A DNA stretch of 64,000 bases, taken from assembly GCF_017874615.1 (NCBI RefSeq), contig NZ_JAGIKV010000032.1:1-64000 (forward strand), written 5' to 3'. The position numbers and the translations under genes are program-made. A model generated the notes under the pieces. The model was not told the DNA's origin. It searched no databases and was given only the letters and a program-made list of their open reading frames with translations. The DNA comes from Paenibacillus xylanexedens (GTDB lineage Bacteria; Bacillota; Bacilli; Paenibacillales; Paenibacillaceae). Below, piece after piece: positions 17,665 through 25,233 of this stretch (position 1 is the first letter of the stretch; every line of letters begins with the position of its first letter).

Positions 17665-17693
17665 TTGACAATGACTGTAAAATCCGGTATAAT
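17665..17693 (+). promoter_or_regulatory. veg promoter 2 (sigma-A)
   Basis: Perfect TTGACA (17665-17670), 17 bases, perfect TATAAT (17688-17693). Its start point would be about 20 bases before the veg ATG, which leaves a very short leader. Confidence 0.88.
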
Positions 17694-17720
17694 GGACAAG
17701 AAAAGAGGTGGTCGTCGACA

Positions 17721-17996
17721 ATGGCTAAAAACACGCTGTTGGATATCAAACGCAATCTCGATGCACATATTGGTCAGAAAATTATGTTGCGGGCTAATGG
17801 TGGCCGCCGTAAGACCATTGAGCGTACGGGTGTATTGGAAGAAACGTACCCTTCTGTTTTTATTGTTAAGCTTGATGAGGAGCAAGAAACCTTCAAGCGA
17901 GTATCTTATAGTTATGCGGATATACTTACGGAGTCGGTGGAAGTCATGGTTTATGACCCGGGCAGCCAGACGCATAGCTCCTATATGGAGACGTAA
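17721..17996 (+). CDS. veg: Veg family protein
   Basis: 91-aa small protein of the Veg family, linked in B. subtilis to biofilm gene expression (reduces SinR activity) and known for its very strong promoter. Conserved text: [61 protein letters not shown] 17721 follows AGAGGTGG. Two tandem consensus promoters and a strong terminator make it a single-gene, highly expressed unit. Confidence 0.96.
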   Translation: MAKNTLLDIKRNLDAHIGQKIMLRANGGRRKTIERTGVLEETYPSVFIVKLDEEQETFKRVSYSYADILTESVEVMVYDPGSQTHSSYMET

Positions 17997-18010
17997 GTAT
18001 CGATTTACAG

Positions 18011-18042
18011 GCGATTCGCCCCACAAGGCGGATCGCTTTTTT
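18011..18042 (+). terminator. Terminator after veg
   Basis: GCGATTCGCC (18011-18020) with GGCGGATCGC (18027-18036), one internal mismatch, then a T-rich run. Confidence 0.9.
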
Positions 18043-18092
18043 GTTTTTTTTAAACACCAATTCCCCCTCTAACGTAACCCATACATACTCAG

Positions 18093-18122
18093 GAATGAGC
18101 GAGGAATGGTCGCGGCATACTA
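18093..18122 (+). promoter_or_regulatory. Candidate forespore (sigma-G/F) promoter for sspF
   Basis: GAATG (18093-18097) fits the sigma-G -35 (GHATR) and CATACTA (18116-18122) fits its -10 (CATnHTA), with 18 bases between. It is about 125 bases before the sspF start, which is a rather long leader. Confidence 0.45.
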
Positions 18123-18246
18123 TATGGACAGGTGAAGGGTCAGTTTCTTGAGCAATGCAGGAAACTGAATAAGGCCTGATGACAAGATGTCTAAAACGTG
18201 AACGAACTCATCACATTATGAAGGATACTTTGGAGGAGGATGGTTC

Positions 18247-18423
18247 ATGAGTCGCAGAAGAAGAAGTGTTATGTCAGAGGATCTGAAGAATGAGCTCGCA
18301 AAAGATCTGGGCTTCTATGATACTGTGCAACAGGAAGGCTGGGGCGGAATTAAAGCCAAGGATGCAGGAAACATGGTAAAACGTGCAATTCAACTTGCTG
18401 AACAGGCTGCGCGCAAATCTTAA
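18247..18423 (+). CDS. sspF: Small acid-soluble spore protein SspF (alpha/beta-type)
   Basis: DNA-binding spore protein of the SspF/alpha-beta SASP group, expected only in the forespore. 58 aa: [20 protein letters not shown], then [20 protein letters not shown] and [18 protein letters not shown]. The segment [18 protein letters not shown] is the conserved C-terminal SASP signature. GGAGGAGG precedes the ATG. Position between veg and ispE matches B. subtilis. Confidence 0.95.
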   Translation: MSRRRRSVMSEDLKNELAKDLGFYDTVQQEGWGGIKAKDAGNMVKRAIQLAEQAARKS

Positions 18424-18443
18424 TCTGTTTCAAGCAGACTGAA

Positions 18444-18479
18444 AAGCGGGGAAATCCGTCCGGAACAACCCCGCTTTTT
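18444..18479 (+). terminator. Terminator after sspF
   Basis: AAGCGGGG (18444-18451) pairs with CCCCGCTT (18469-18476), followed by a short T run. Confidence 0.85.
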
Positions 18480-18505
18480 CCCCTTAGATGCGGAATACAA
18501 ATGAC

Positions 18506-18534
18506 TTGACAGCCCCATTTTGATATAATATGTT
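18506..18534 (+). promoter_or_regulatory. Promoter of ispE (sigma-A)
   Basis: TTGACA (18506-18511), 17 bases, TATGTT (18529-18534), 30 bases before the start codon. A TATAAT at 18524 is too close to the -35 (12 bases) to pair with it. Confidence 0.6.
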
Positions 18535-18563
18535 AAGTTGTCTTAGGGAAAAGGTGAGGACGG

Positions 18564-19427
18564 GTGAACGCCTTGAAAATTTACGAAAAAGCGCCTGCTA
18601 AAATTAATTTGATGCTGGACGTTTTACATAAAAGAAGCGATGGATTCCATGAAGTTGAAATGATCATGACCATGGTCGATCTGGCTGATCGACTGGAAAT
18701 GTCGGAGCTGCCGCGAGATACTATTTTCATCTCCAGTCAGGCAGGTTATATCCCGCTCGACGAGAAGAATCTGGCTTTCCAGGCAGCCAGACTCATTAAG
18801 GAGCGCTATAACGTGCGTACGGGTGTCCATATTCATCTGGATAAAAAGATTCCAGTTGCAGCCGGACTTGCCGGCGGCAGCAGTGATGCAGCAGCAGCGC
18901 TGCGTGGATTGAACCGTCTGTGGCGGTTGAATATACCGGATCACGAACTGCAGGAGCTTGGAGCTGAACTTGGGTCTGATGTTCCATTCTGTATCACAGG
19001 AGGGACTGCACTCGCTACAGGCCGTGGTGAGAAGTTAACTCCCATTCCTAATCCGCCGCAATGCTGGGTAATTCTGGCCAAGCCTCCGATTAATGTGTCT
19101 ACAGCCGATGTGTACGGAAGGTTCCGCAGTGACAAGATTGTTCGTCATCCGAGTGCAGCTAAAATGGAGCAGGCTATTCGCAATCAATCATTTACGGAAG
19201 TCTGTAATCAGATGGGCAATGTGCTTGAAGATGTAACGTTGAAGCTGTATCCGGAAGTTCAGCATCTGAAGGATGCCATGATTAGATTGGGTGCAGACGG
19301 CGTGTTAATGTCCGGTAGCGGTCCAACGGTATTTGGTCTGGTTTCCAAAGAATCCAAGGTTGCCCGGATATACAATGGTCTGCGTGGGTTCTGTAAAGAA
19401 GTGTACGCTGTACGTATGTTAACGTAA
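18564..19427 (+). CDS. ispE: 4-(cytidine 5'-diphospho)-2-C-methyl-D-erythritol kinase
   Basis: GHMP kinase of the non-mevalonate isoprenoid pathway; phosphorylates CDP-ME at the 2-hydroxyl. 287 aa. Seen: [14 protein letters not shown], the GHMP ATP loop [20 protein letters not shown], and [13 protein letters not shown] near the C-terminus. Start GTG 18564 lies four bases after AGGTGAGG; TTG 18573 is an alternative with wider spacing. Confidence 0.95.
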   Translation: MNALKIYEKAPAKINLMLDVLHKRSDGFHEVEMIMTMVDLADRLEMSELPRDTIFISSQAGYIPLDEKNLAFQAARLIKERYNVRTGVHIHLDKKIPVAAGLAGGSSDAAAALRGLNRLWRLNIPDHELQELGAELGSDVPFCITGGTALATGRGEKLTPIPNPPQCWVILAKPPINVSTADVYGRFRSDKIVRHPSAAKMEQAIRNQSFTEVCNQMGNVLEDVTLKLYPEVQHLKDAMIRLGADGVLMSGSGPTVFGLVSKESKVARIYNGLRGFCKEVYAVRMLT

Positions 19428-19524
19428 AATTCGCTTTTATAATGTACAAACACGTATAAAGGTGTTATATTCTTAAATAATTATTCGGATTTGGATGTTT
19501 CCGTGATCGTGAGGATGGATCTCT

Positions 19525-20352
19525 GTGAAGAAGTTAAAACGAAGCGCAAGGCTGGTTGAAATGACGCAATACTTATTGTCCAGACCGCATACGGTTATTC
19601 CGTTGACCACATTTGCCGAACGTTATGGAGCCGCCAAGTCTTCAATTAGTGAAGATTTGGCGATTATCAAAGAAGTGTTCGAAGAAGGTGGGTCAGGAGA
19701 ACTGCATACACTGGCTGGAGCAGCCGGGGGAGTAAGATGGATTCCGAAGGTATCCCGAGAACTGGCACTGGCATTTGCGGAGCGGCTCTCGACCCAGCTC
19801 GCGCAACCTGATCGGATCTTGCCTGGAGAATACCTGTATATGTCCGACTTGCTTGGTCAGCCCGCATTGATGAATGAAGCCGGCAAGATTTTTGCAACGG
19901 CCTTTGGCAATATGAATATTGATGTGGTTATGACGGTAGAAACCAAAGGAATTCCATTGGCTTATGCGACCGGAGCCCAGCTCAACCTGCCTGTCGTGCT
20001 CGTACGCAGGGACCATCAGGCTACAGAAGGATCGGCCGTAAGTATCAATTATGTATCCGGGTCCCATAAAAGTCTGCATACCATGTCCCTCTCTCGTAGG
20101 GCCATGCGCGAGCATTCCAGAGTACTTATTGTGGATGACTTCATGAAGGCCGGGGGTACGGTGCAAGGAATGATCGATCTTTTGGCCGAGTTTAATGCTA
20201 CAGTTGCCGGGGTAGGGGTACTCGTGGAATCTGGTTCTGTAGATTCAGAAGAACGCTTGCTAACAGATTACGTATCTCTGGCGAAACTGACAGCGGTTGA
20301 TGCCAAGAGCAGACAGATTTCCGTCAAGCCTGGTAACTATTTTGACCTGTAG
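19525..20352 (+). CDS. purR: Purine operon repressor PurR
   Basis: PRPP-responsive repressor of purine synthesis genes in Bacillota. 275 aa: N-terminal winged helix (KKLKRSARLVEMTQYLLSRP, YGAAKSSISEDLAIIK) followed by a phosphoribosyltransferase-type domain with the PRPP loop VLIVDDFMKAGGT near residue 203. GTG 19525 follows GAGGAT. In B. subtilis purR is followed by yabJ (RidA family); here yabJ is missing and spoVG is next. Confidence 0.95.
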   Translation: MKKLKRSARLVEMTQYLLSRPHTVIPLTTFAERYGAAKSSISEDLAIIKEVFEEGGSGELHTLAGAAGGVRWIPKVSRELALAFAERLSTQLAQPDRILPGEYLYMSDLLGQPALMNEAGKIFATAFGNMNIDVVMTVETKGIPLAYATGAQLNLPVVLVRRDHQATEGSAVSINYVSGSHKSLHTMSLSRRAMREHSRVLIVDDFMKAGGTVQGMIDLLAEFNATVAGVGVLVESGSVDSEERLLTDYVSLAKLTAVDAKSRQISVKPGNYFDL

Positions 20353-20409
20353 AAAGATGACGAATGTTATGTCGTTAAAAGGTCTTTTCCATCGACCTGG
20401 CATGAACGT

Positions 20410-20416
20410 TGTCGAA
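20410..20416 (+). promoter_or_regulatory. Spo0A-box-like site upstream of spoVG
   Basis: TGTCGAA, a perfect 0A heptamer, 130 bases before spoVG, overlapping text (GTCGAATTG) that resembles a sigma-H -10. No well-spaced sigma-H -35 was found, so this is tentative. Confidence 0.35.
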
Positions 20417-20431
20417 TTGTGTATTAAATAA

Positions 20432-20458
20432 AAAAATTCCTGAAATTAGGAAATTTTT
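20432..20458. terminator. AT-rich inverted repeat after purR
   Basis: AAAAATTCCT (20432-20441) with AGGAAATTTTT (20448-20458); can act as an intrinsic terminator in either direction. On + the run TTTTTG ends the stem. Confidence 0.6.
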
Positions 20459-20485
20459 GTGGTTATAAAAAGAAGGAGTTCGTAT

Positions 20486-20575
20486 ATGCTGTGTGGAATT
20501 ATACACCAAGTTCTGATGGAAAAAGGTGGTGAACACACACATGCAAATTACGGATGTCAGACTCCGCCGTGTTAA
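20486..20575 (+). CDS. Possible 29-aa leader peptide overlapping spoVG
   Basis: ATG 20486 follows an excellent AGAAGGAG with seven bases between. The peptide begins [20 protein letters not shown], ends at 20575, and is rich in Cys and His. It overlaps the spoVG start (20541) in another frame, so its translation could affect spoVG initiation. Too short to judge from composition; no known family. Confidence 0.4.
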   Translation: MLCGIIHQVLMEKGGEHTHANYGCQTPPC

Positions 20576-20825
20576 CTCGGAGGGGAGAATGAAGGCTATC
20601 GCATCCATTACCATCGATAACGAATTCGTCGTTCATGACATTCGTGTCATTGATGGTAACAACGGAATGTTTGTTGCTATGCCGAGCAAACGTACTCCTG
20701 ATGGAGAGTTCCGTGATATCGCCCACCCGATCTCTTCCGGTACGCGTGAGAAGATTCAGGCAGCAGTTTTGACTGAATACGATCGTGCGGCAACTGAGGA
20801 AGAAGTCATTGAAGAAGGTGCCTGA
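20541..20825 (+). CDS. spoVG: Septation and global RNA-binding regulator SpoVG
   Basis: Nucleic-acid-binding protein that affects asymmetric septation and many post-exponential genes. 94 aa: [60 protein letters not shown] 20541 lies seven bases after AAGGTGGTGA. In-frame codons from 20526 are open but less likely. Ends with a strong terminator, so it may be transcribed separately from glmU. Confidence 0.96.
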   Translation: MQITDVRLRRVNSEGRMKAIASITIDNEFVVHDIRVIDGNNGMFVAMPSKRTPDGEFRDIAHPISSGTREKIQAAVLTEYDRAATEEEVIEEGA

Positions 20826-20847
20826 GAACATTATTGGGGTTCGAAGG

Positions 20848-20885
20848 AAAAGAGAGCCATGTCTTATGGCTCTCTTTTCTTTTTG
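20848..20885 (+). terminator. Terminator after spoVG
   Basis: 13-bp stem (20848-20860 with 20866-20878; AGAGAGCCAT / ATGGCTCTCT) followed by a T-rich stretch. Confidence 0.92.
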
Positions 20886-21170
20886 ACCGGAATAAGATAT
20901 ATTCAGTATTGAGTTTATTAGCAGAGAACAAAAGCGCATCGTGCGCTTGGTGGCAGGGCGGCATCTTAGGAATCATTGGGATTCGGTTAAGCTCGCAGGT
21001 ACACGGCGTATACATATAGGTCACGATTCGTTGGTGTCCGCGTTGTTACGTGTGATTACAGAGACAGCAGGCGATGAACAGGACCGGCTTGAAGCCGGCT
21101 GAACGATACTCATTGGATATAGATCAGCAATGCATTTCAATGGGATTTTCAGAACAGGAGGTCGTTAATT
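20886..21170 (+). other. Long untranslated region before glmU
   Basis: About 285 bases without a supported gene. Two stable hairpins are seen: AAGCGCA/TGCGCTT (20932-20948) and CCGGCT/AGCCGG (21084-21098). A 61-codon frame (20834-21019) crosses the spoVG terminator and is not convincing. No T-box or known riboswitch motif was recognised. Confidence 0.4.
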
Positions 21171-22571
21171 TTGAAACGAATGGCAATCGTTCTTGCCGCA
21201 GGGCAAGGAAAACGAATGAAATCAAAATTGTACAAAGTACTGCATCCCGTATGCGGTAAACCTATGGTTGGACATGTGCTGGATGCAGCACTCAGCGCAG
21301 GCGTTGAACGCAGTGTGGTTGTAGTCGGTCATGGTGCCGAAGCGGTGCAGTCATTTTTGGGTTCCAGAGCGGAGTATGCACTCCAAGCAGAACAATTGGG
21401 TACAGGTCATGCAGTGAAGCAGGTTAAATCTTTGCTTGGCGGAGAGACAGGTTCTACAATTGTGGTCTGTGGAGACACACCGCTTGTGACCAGTGAGACG
21501 TTGGAAGGTCTGATGAAGCTCCATGAGAGTAGCGGAGCAGCAGCGACAGTTCTTACGGCTCAGCTGGACAATCCCAAAGGTTATGGCCGCGTTATTCGTG
21601 GAGAAGATGGATCTGTACAACGGATTGTGGAACAAAAGGATTGCACGGAGCAGGAAGATGCTGTGAATGAGATTAACACAGGCACATACTGTTTCGATAA
21701 TGCAAAATTGTTCGCTGCCCTGGAAAAAGTGACGAACCAGAATGCTCAGGGAGAGTATTATCTCACAGACGTCGTTGGCATTTTCCGCAATGATGGAGAA
21801 GTGGTTGAAGCTTACATGTCGGATGACATCGCAGAATCCATCGGGGTTAATGACCGACTCGCACTTTCGCAAGCCGAAGCCTTCATGCGTGAACGTCTTG
21901 CCGTACGCCATATGTTGAACGGTGTGACAATCATTGATCCGTCATCGACATATATCGGAGCGGATGTTACGATTGGAGCAGATACAGTATTGTACCCGGG
22001 GACGATCCTCAAAGGCACAACTTCCATTGGTGAAGCATGTCATATTGGTCCTCAGGCAGATGTGGAAGACAGCGTTATTCAGGACGGAGTTACGATTAAA
22101 CATTCGGTAGTATCCAATGCCGAGGTTGGTTCTGATGCAACGGTAGGTCCATTTGCTAATTTGCGTCCAGGTACTAAACTGGGTCGCAACGTAAAAATTG
22201 GTGACTTTGTTGAAGTGAAAAATGCTACAATTGATGAAGGTTCCAAAGTATCTCATCTCAGCTATATTGGGGATGCCAAAGTAGGGAAAAACGTAAATGT
22301 TGGATGCGGGGCAATAACTGTCAATTATGATGGTTATAATAAAGCTGTGACAACGATTGAAGATGATGCTTTTGTTGGCAGCAACGTCAATCTGATTGCA
22401 CCGATTACGGTAGGAAAAGGCGCTTATGTGGTTGCTGGCTCCACCGTTACCCATTCCGTTCCCGAGAATGATCTGGCCATTGCTCGTCCACGTCAGGAGA
22501 ATAAACCTGGTTATGCGGAGAAGATTCGCGGACGTGCCAAAGCCAAGAAACAAAATGCCAAACCCCAATAA
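21171..22571 (+). CDS. glmU: Bifunctional GlcN-1-P acetyltransferase / GlcNAc-1-P uridyltransferase
   Basis: Makes UDP-GlcNAc, the precursor for peptidoglycan and teichoic acids. 466 aa. N-terminal uridyltransferase: [36 protein letters not shown]-terminal left-handed beta-helix acetyltransferase: hexapeptide repeats from about residue 255 ([19 protein letters not shown]) to [10 protein letters not shown], with [16 protein letters not shown] 21171 follows AGGAGGT with eight bases between. The stop codon lies inside an AACCCC/GGGGTT hairpin (22561-22577). prs follows 100 bases later. Confidence 0.97.
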   Translation: MKRMAIVLAAGQGKRMKSKLYKVLHPVCGKPMVGHVLDAALSAGVERSVVVVGHGAEAVQSFLGSRAEYALQAEQLGTGHAVKQVKSLLGGETGSTIVVCGDTPLVTSETLEGLMKLHESSGAAATVLTAQLDNPKGYGRVIRGEDGSVQRIVEQKDCTEQEDAVNEINTGTYCFDNAKLFAALEKVTNQNAQGEYYLTDVVGIFRNDGEVVEAYMSDDIAESIGVNDRLALSQAEAFMRERLAVRHMLNGVTIIDPSSTYIGADVTIGADTVLYPGTILKGTTSIGEACHIGPQADVEDSVIQDGVTIKHSVVSNAEVGSDATVGPFANLRPGTKLGRNVKIGDFVEVKNATIDEGSKVSHLSYIGDAKVGKNVNVGCGAITVNYDGYNKAVTTIEDDAFVGSNVNLIAPITVGKGAYVVAGSTVTHSVPENDLAIARPRQENKPGYAEKIRGRAKAKKQNAKPQ

Positions 22572-22672
22572 GGGGTTTTGATAACAAGATTGCCTCCCGA
22601 AGATCGGGGAGGTGCCGACATGTCGCAGACGCTTATTGATTCCAATGAACCAGCACGGAGGGTTTTTATTTT

Positions 22673-23626
22673 ATGACTTATTTTGATTCGAAATTAAAAA
22701 TATTTACTTGCAATTCTAACCCCAAGCTTGCCCATCAAATTGCTGATTATATCGGGATCCCTATGGGTGAATCTCACACAACCAGCTTTAGTGATGGCGA
22801 GATTCAAGTGAAACTCTCCGAGAGTGTTCGGGGTTGTCACGTTTATATCGTGCAGTCCACTTGCTTGCCGGTTAATGATAACCTGATGGAAATGCTCGTT
22901 ATGATTGATGCACTCAAACGGGCATCTGCCAAGACGATTAACGTCGTTATTCCTTACTATGGCTATGCAAGACAGGATCGCAAGGCACGTTCACGTGACC
23001 CAATTACTGCGAAACTGGTTGCCAACCTGATCGAAAAAGCGGGTGCAACCCGTGTTATCGCGATGGACTTGCATGCAATGCAGATTCAGGGATTCTTCGA
23101 CATTCCAGTCGACCATTTGCTTGGCGTGCCAATTCTGGCTCAATATTTCCGGTCGAAACAGATCGAAAATCCGGTTGTTGTGTCGCCTGACCACGGTGGC
23201 GTAGTCCGCGCACGTAAACTGGCTGATTTCCTGAATGCACCTCTTGCAATTATCGACAAACGTCGTCCTGAGCCGAATGTGAGCGAAGTGATGAACATCA
23301 TCGGTAACATCGAGGGTAAAACAGCCATCCTGATCGATGACATTATTGACACGGCGGGAACGATTGTACTGGGAGCGAATGCTCTGATGGAAGGCGGCGT
23401 AAAAGAAGTATACGCGTGCTGTACTCACCCGGTATTGTCCGGACCTGCGATGGAACGTTTGGAGAATGCACCATTGAAGGAAGTCATCGTAACGGATACC
23501 ATTCCAATTACGCATGCTAATCCGACAAGCAAACTCAAAGTGTTGTCTGTAGCCCCTTTGCTCGGAGAAGCGATTATCCGGGTTCATGAGGAATTGTCAA
23601 TCAGCAAGCTGTTTGAAATTGAATAA
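22673..23626 (+). CDS. prs: Ribose-phosphate pyrophosphokinase
   Basis: Makes PRPP from ribose 5-phosphate and ATP for nucleotide, His, Trp and NAD synthesis. 317 aa. Seen: [36 protein letters not shown], the metal-binding [35 protein letters not shown] and the PRPP loop [14 protein letters not shown] 22673 follows ACGGAGGG. Linked to glmU as in most Bacillota; the ctc gene that follows in B. subtilis is absent. Confidence 0.97.
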   Translation: MTYFDSKLKIFTCNSNPKLAHQIADYIGIPMGESHTTSFSDGEIQVKLSESVRGCHVYIVQSTCLPVNDNLMEMLVMIDALKRASAKTINVVIPYYGYARQDRKARSRDPITAKLVANLIEKAGATRVIAMDLHAMQIQGFFDIPVDHLLGVPILAQYFRSKQIENPVVVSPDHGGVVRARKLADFLNAPLAIIDKRRPEPNVSEVMNIIGNIEGKTAILIDDIIDTAGTIVLGANALMEGGVKEVYACCTHPVLSGPAMERLENAPLKEVIVTDTIPITHANPTSKLKVLSVAPLLGEAIIRVHEELSISKLFEIE

Positions 23627-23647
23627 GGATGTCTGCATAAAGTAGTA

Positions 23648-23715
23648 GAGGGGTTACGTTTTCCGGTTCAATGGAAAATGTAACCCCTGTCGGCGTGCCG
23701 TTTTATTAAAAGTGA
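23648..23715. terminator. Composite terminator between prs and the convergent gene
   Basis: Long stem AGGGGTTACGTTTTCC / GGAAAATGTAACCCCT (23649-23688 region), then CGGC/GCCG with TTTT at about 23693-23705. It lies between convergent genes and can serve both. Confidence 0.65.
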
Positions 23716-23731
23716 AACAGACGCTGGTCAG

Positions 23732-23977
23732 CTAATACCCCGGGCGGGAGATAAATCGGAAACGACGCCGATGAAAAAGCGTGTCGGCAATTTCGACGAA
23801 TTGATTATCGAAACGTGTGATTAGACCAATCTCAATATGGGTGTCGCGGTCGTATACCTGTACAGGTACGTGATATTCGAGATGATAGATAAAATCGCTA
23901 TGTTGAGTCAGTTGTCCATTGTCTTCGCGCAAAACCCGCTCACCTTCCTGGGTCGATAAAATATTAACTGTGAACAC
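23732..23977 (-). CDS. Conserved-looking small protein of unknown function
   Basis: 81-aa frame opposite to its neighbours, in the prs-pth gap where B. subtilis has ctc. It begins MFTVNILSTQEGERVLREDN at a GTG and continues with a beta-rich stretch (IYHLEYHVPVQVYDRDTHIE, IGLITRFDNQFVEIADTLFH), then a basic tail RRRFRFISRPGY. The composition and the lack of any + strand gene here argue that it is real. There is no clear ribosome binding site and I do not recognise a family. Convergent with prs, divergent from pth. Confidence 0.6.
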   Translation of the reverse strand: MFTVNILSTQEGERVLREDNGQLTQHSDFIYHLEYHVPVQVYDRDTHIEIGLITRFDNQFVEIADTLFHRRRFRFISRPGY

Positions 23978-24071
23978 TACAGTAAATCGATCTTTACTTT
24001 CTTGATATTATATGAAATATAAGATTCGAAGTCTATGCCTCACCTCAGGCTAATCCGAAGGAGGGAACAAG

Positions 24072-24632
24072 ATGAAGTGGATTGTCGGACTTGGAAATCC
24101 AGGCTCGAACTATGCCAAAACCCGTCATAATATCGGTTTTATGGCACTGGATCGGTTGGCTGATCGTCATAATATCTCCATTACACAGAATAAATGTAAA
24201 GCGCTGATTGGAGAAGGCAATATTGGCGGTGTGAAAACCGTACTGATCAAACCAATGACCTATATGAACTTGTCTGGTGAATCGGTTCGAGCATATATGG
24301 ATTTTTATAAAGTTAGTCTTGAAGATCTGATTGTTGTGTACGACGACATGGATACAGAGATTGGCAAAGTCAGATTGCGTTACCAAGGCAGTGCAGGCGG
24401 ACATAATGGAATCAAGTCCATTATTCAGCATACCGGTACACAGCAGTTTAACCGCGTACGCATGGGAATATCCCGACCTGAACCAGGACATGCCATTGTT
24501 GATTATGTACTGTCGACATTTATGAAGAAAGAAAAAGAAGCACTGGATCAGACCATTGAGCAAACGTGTGATGCCCTGGAGCATAGCTTGACTCATACGT
24601 TCGAACAAACAATGGCGAAGTTTAACGGTTAA
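24072..24632 (+). CDS. pth: Peptidyl-tRNA hydrolase
   Basis: Releases tRNA from peptidyl-tRNA dropped off the ribosome (spoVC in B. subtilis). 186 aa. WIVGLGNPGSNYAKTRHNIG holds the catalytic His20-equivalent; KPMTYMNLSGESV, VYDDMDTEIGKVRLR and GSAGGHNGIKSII are the other conserved blocks. ATG 24072 follows GAAGGAGGG. Start of the pth-fin-mfd block. Confidence 0.97.
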   Translation: MKWIVGLGNPGSNYAKTRHNIGFMALDRLADRHNISITQNKCKALIGEGNIGGVKTVLIKPMTYMNLSGESVRAYMDFYKVSLEDLIVVYDDMDTEIGKVRLRYQGSAGGHNGIKSIIQHTGTQQFNRVRMGISRPEPGHAIVDYVLSTFMKKEKEALDQTIEQTCDALEHSLTHTFEQTMAKFNG

Positions 24633-24642
24633 TTTTGTAAGA

Positions 24643-24700
24643 CATACTGGTAAAATGATTATAAAAGACGGGTTCGATTCAGCCATACTGGACATACTGG
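24643..24700 (+). repeat. Three CATACTGG octamers before fin
   Basis: CATACTGG at 24643-24650, 24684-24691 and 24693-24700. GGACATACTG (24690-24699) also fits the sigma-F -10 pattern GGnnAnAHTR, and fin is a sigma-F gene in B. subtilis, but the matching -35 is poor. Confidence 0.4.
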
Positions 24701-24730
24701 ATGTATAAACCATGTTCAGGAGGCATAAAC

Positions 24731-24961
24731 ATGTCAGTGAATTACGTATGTAGGCATTGCCGTACCTTTATTGGACGAATCGATTCTGCCCGGATAACGG
24801 AAGTAGAGCTCGGCTTTCATTTCTTGACCCCCGACGAGCGGAGGGATATAATAGCGTATAATTCCGGTGGTGACATTACCGTTCGGATTACATGTGATTA
24901 CTGTAAGGAAGCCCTGGAGCACAATCCGGAGCTTAGCCTGCTCGCGAGTCCGCTTCAGTAG
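24731..24961 (+). CDS. fin: Anti-sigma-F factor Fin
   Basis: Small zinc-binding protein that inhibits sigma-F and helps the switch to sigma-G in the forespore (yabK). 76 aa from ATG 24731, six bases after AGGAGG. Two cysteine pairs, CRHC at residues 8-11 and CDYC near 58-61, with TFIGRIDSARITEVELGFHF and LTPDERRDII between. Located between pth and mfd as in B. subtilis. Confidence 0.93.
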   Translation: MSVNYVCRHCRTFIGRIDSARITEVELGFHFLTPDERRDIIAYNSGGDITVRITCDYCKEALEHNPELSLLASPLQ

Positions 24962-25061
24962 ACATCGCCTGTACAGGATCGAATGACAGTTGAGGGCGGT
25001 TGCGTAATAACGCTCCACCTTTTATAGCCTTGGCAGCCTGCTGAGGCTTCTTTTCAGTTGG

Positions 25062-25211
25062 CATGAAAGCCATCGCTATCTCGAAATCAGGCTCAGCCGC
25101 ATCAACAGATGTGGCAATGTTGCGAGTAATCCGATATGATGAAACAGGAGAAAAAGGAATTTGTATCCATTTTAATAGTGATGCTACGCGTATGCGTGAG
25201 ATAATCAAGTA
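25062..25211 (+). CDS. Possible 49-aa peptide between fin and mfd
   Basis: A + strand frame from ATG 25062 reads MKAIAISKSGSAASTDVAML and continues RVIRYDETGEKGICIHFNSD to a stop at 25211, just before mfd. The composition looks protein-like, but TGAGG is 16 bases away and no family is recognised. It could equally be untranslated leader. Confidence 0.3.
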
Positions 25212-25233
25212 AGTTATAAGAGAGGTGCCCCTT

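Noticed and set aside
18524-18529. TATAAT as the ispE -10
   Set aside because: Only 12 bases from TTGACA; the TATGTT at 18529-18534 gives 17.
20834-21019. 61-aa frame after spoVG
   Set aside because: Crosses the spoVG terminator hairpin and has no good start site.
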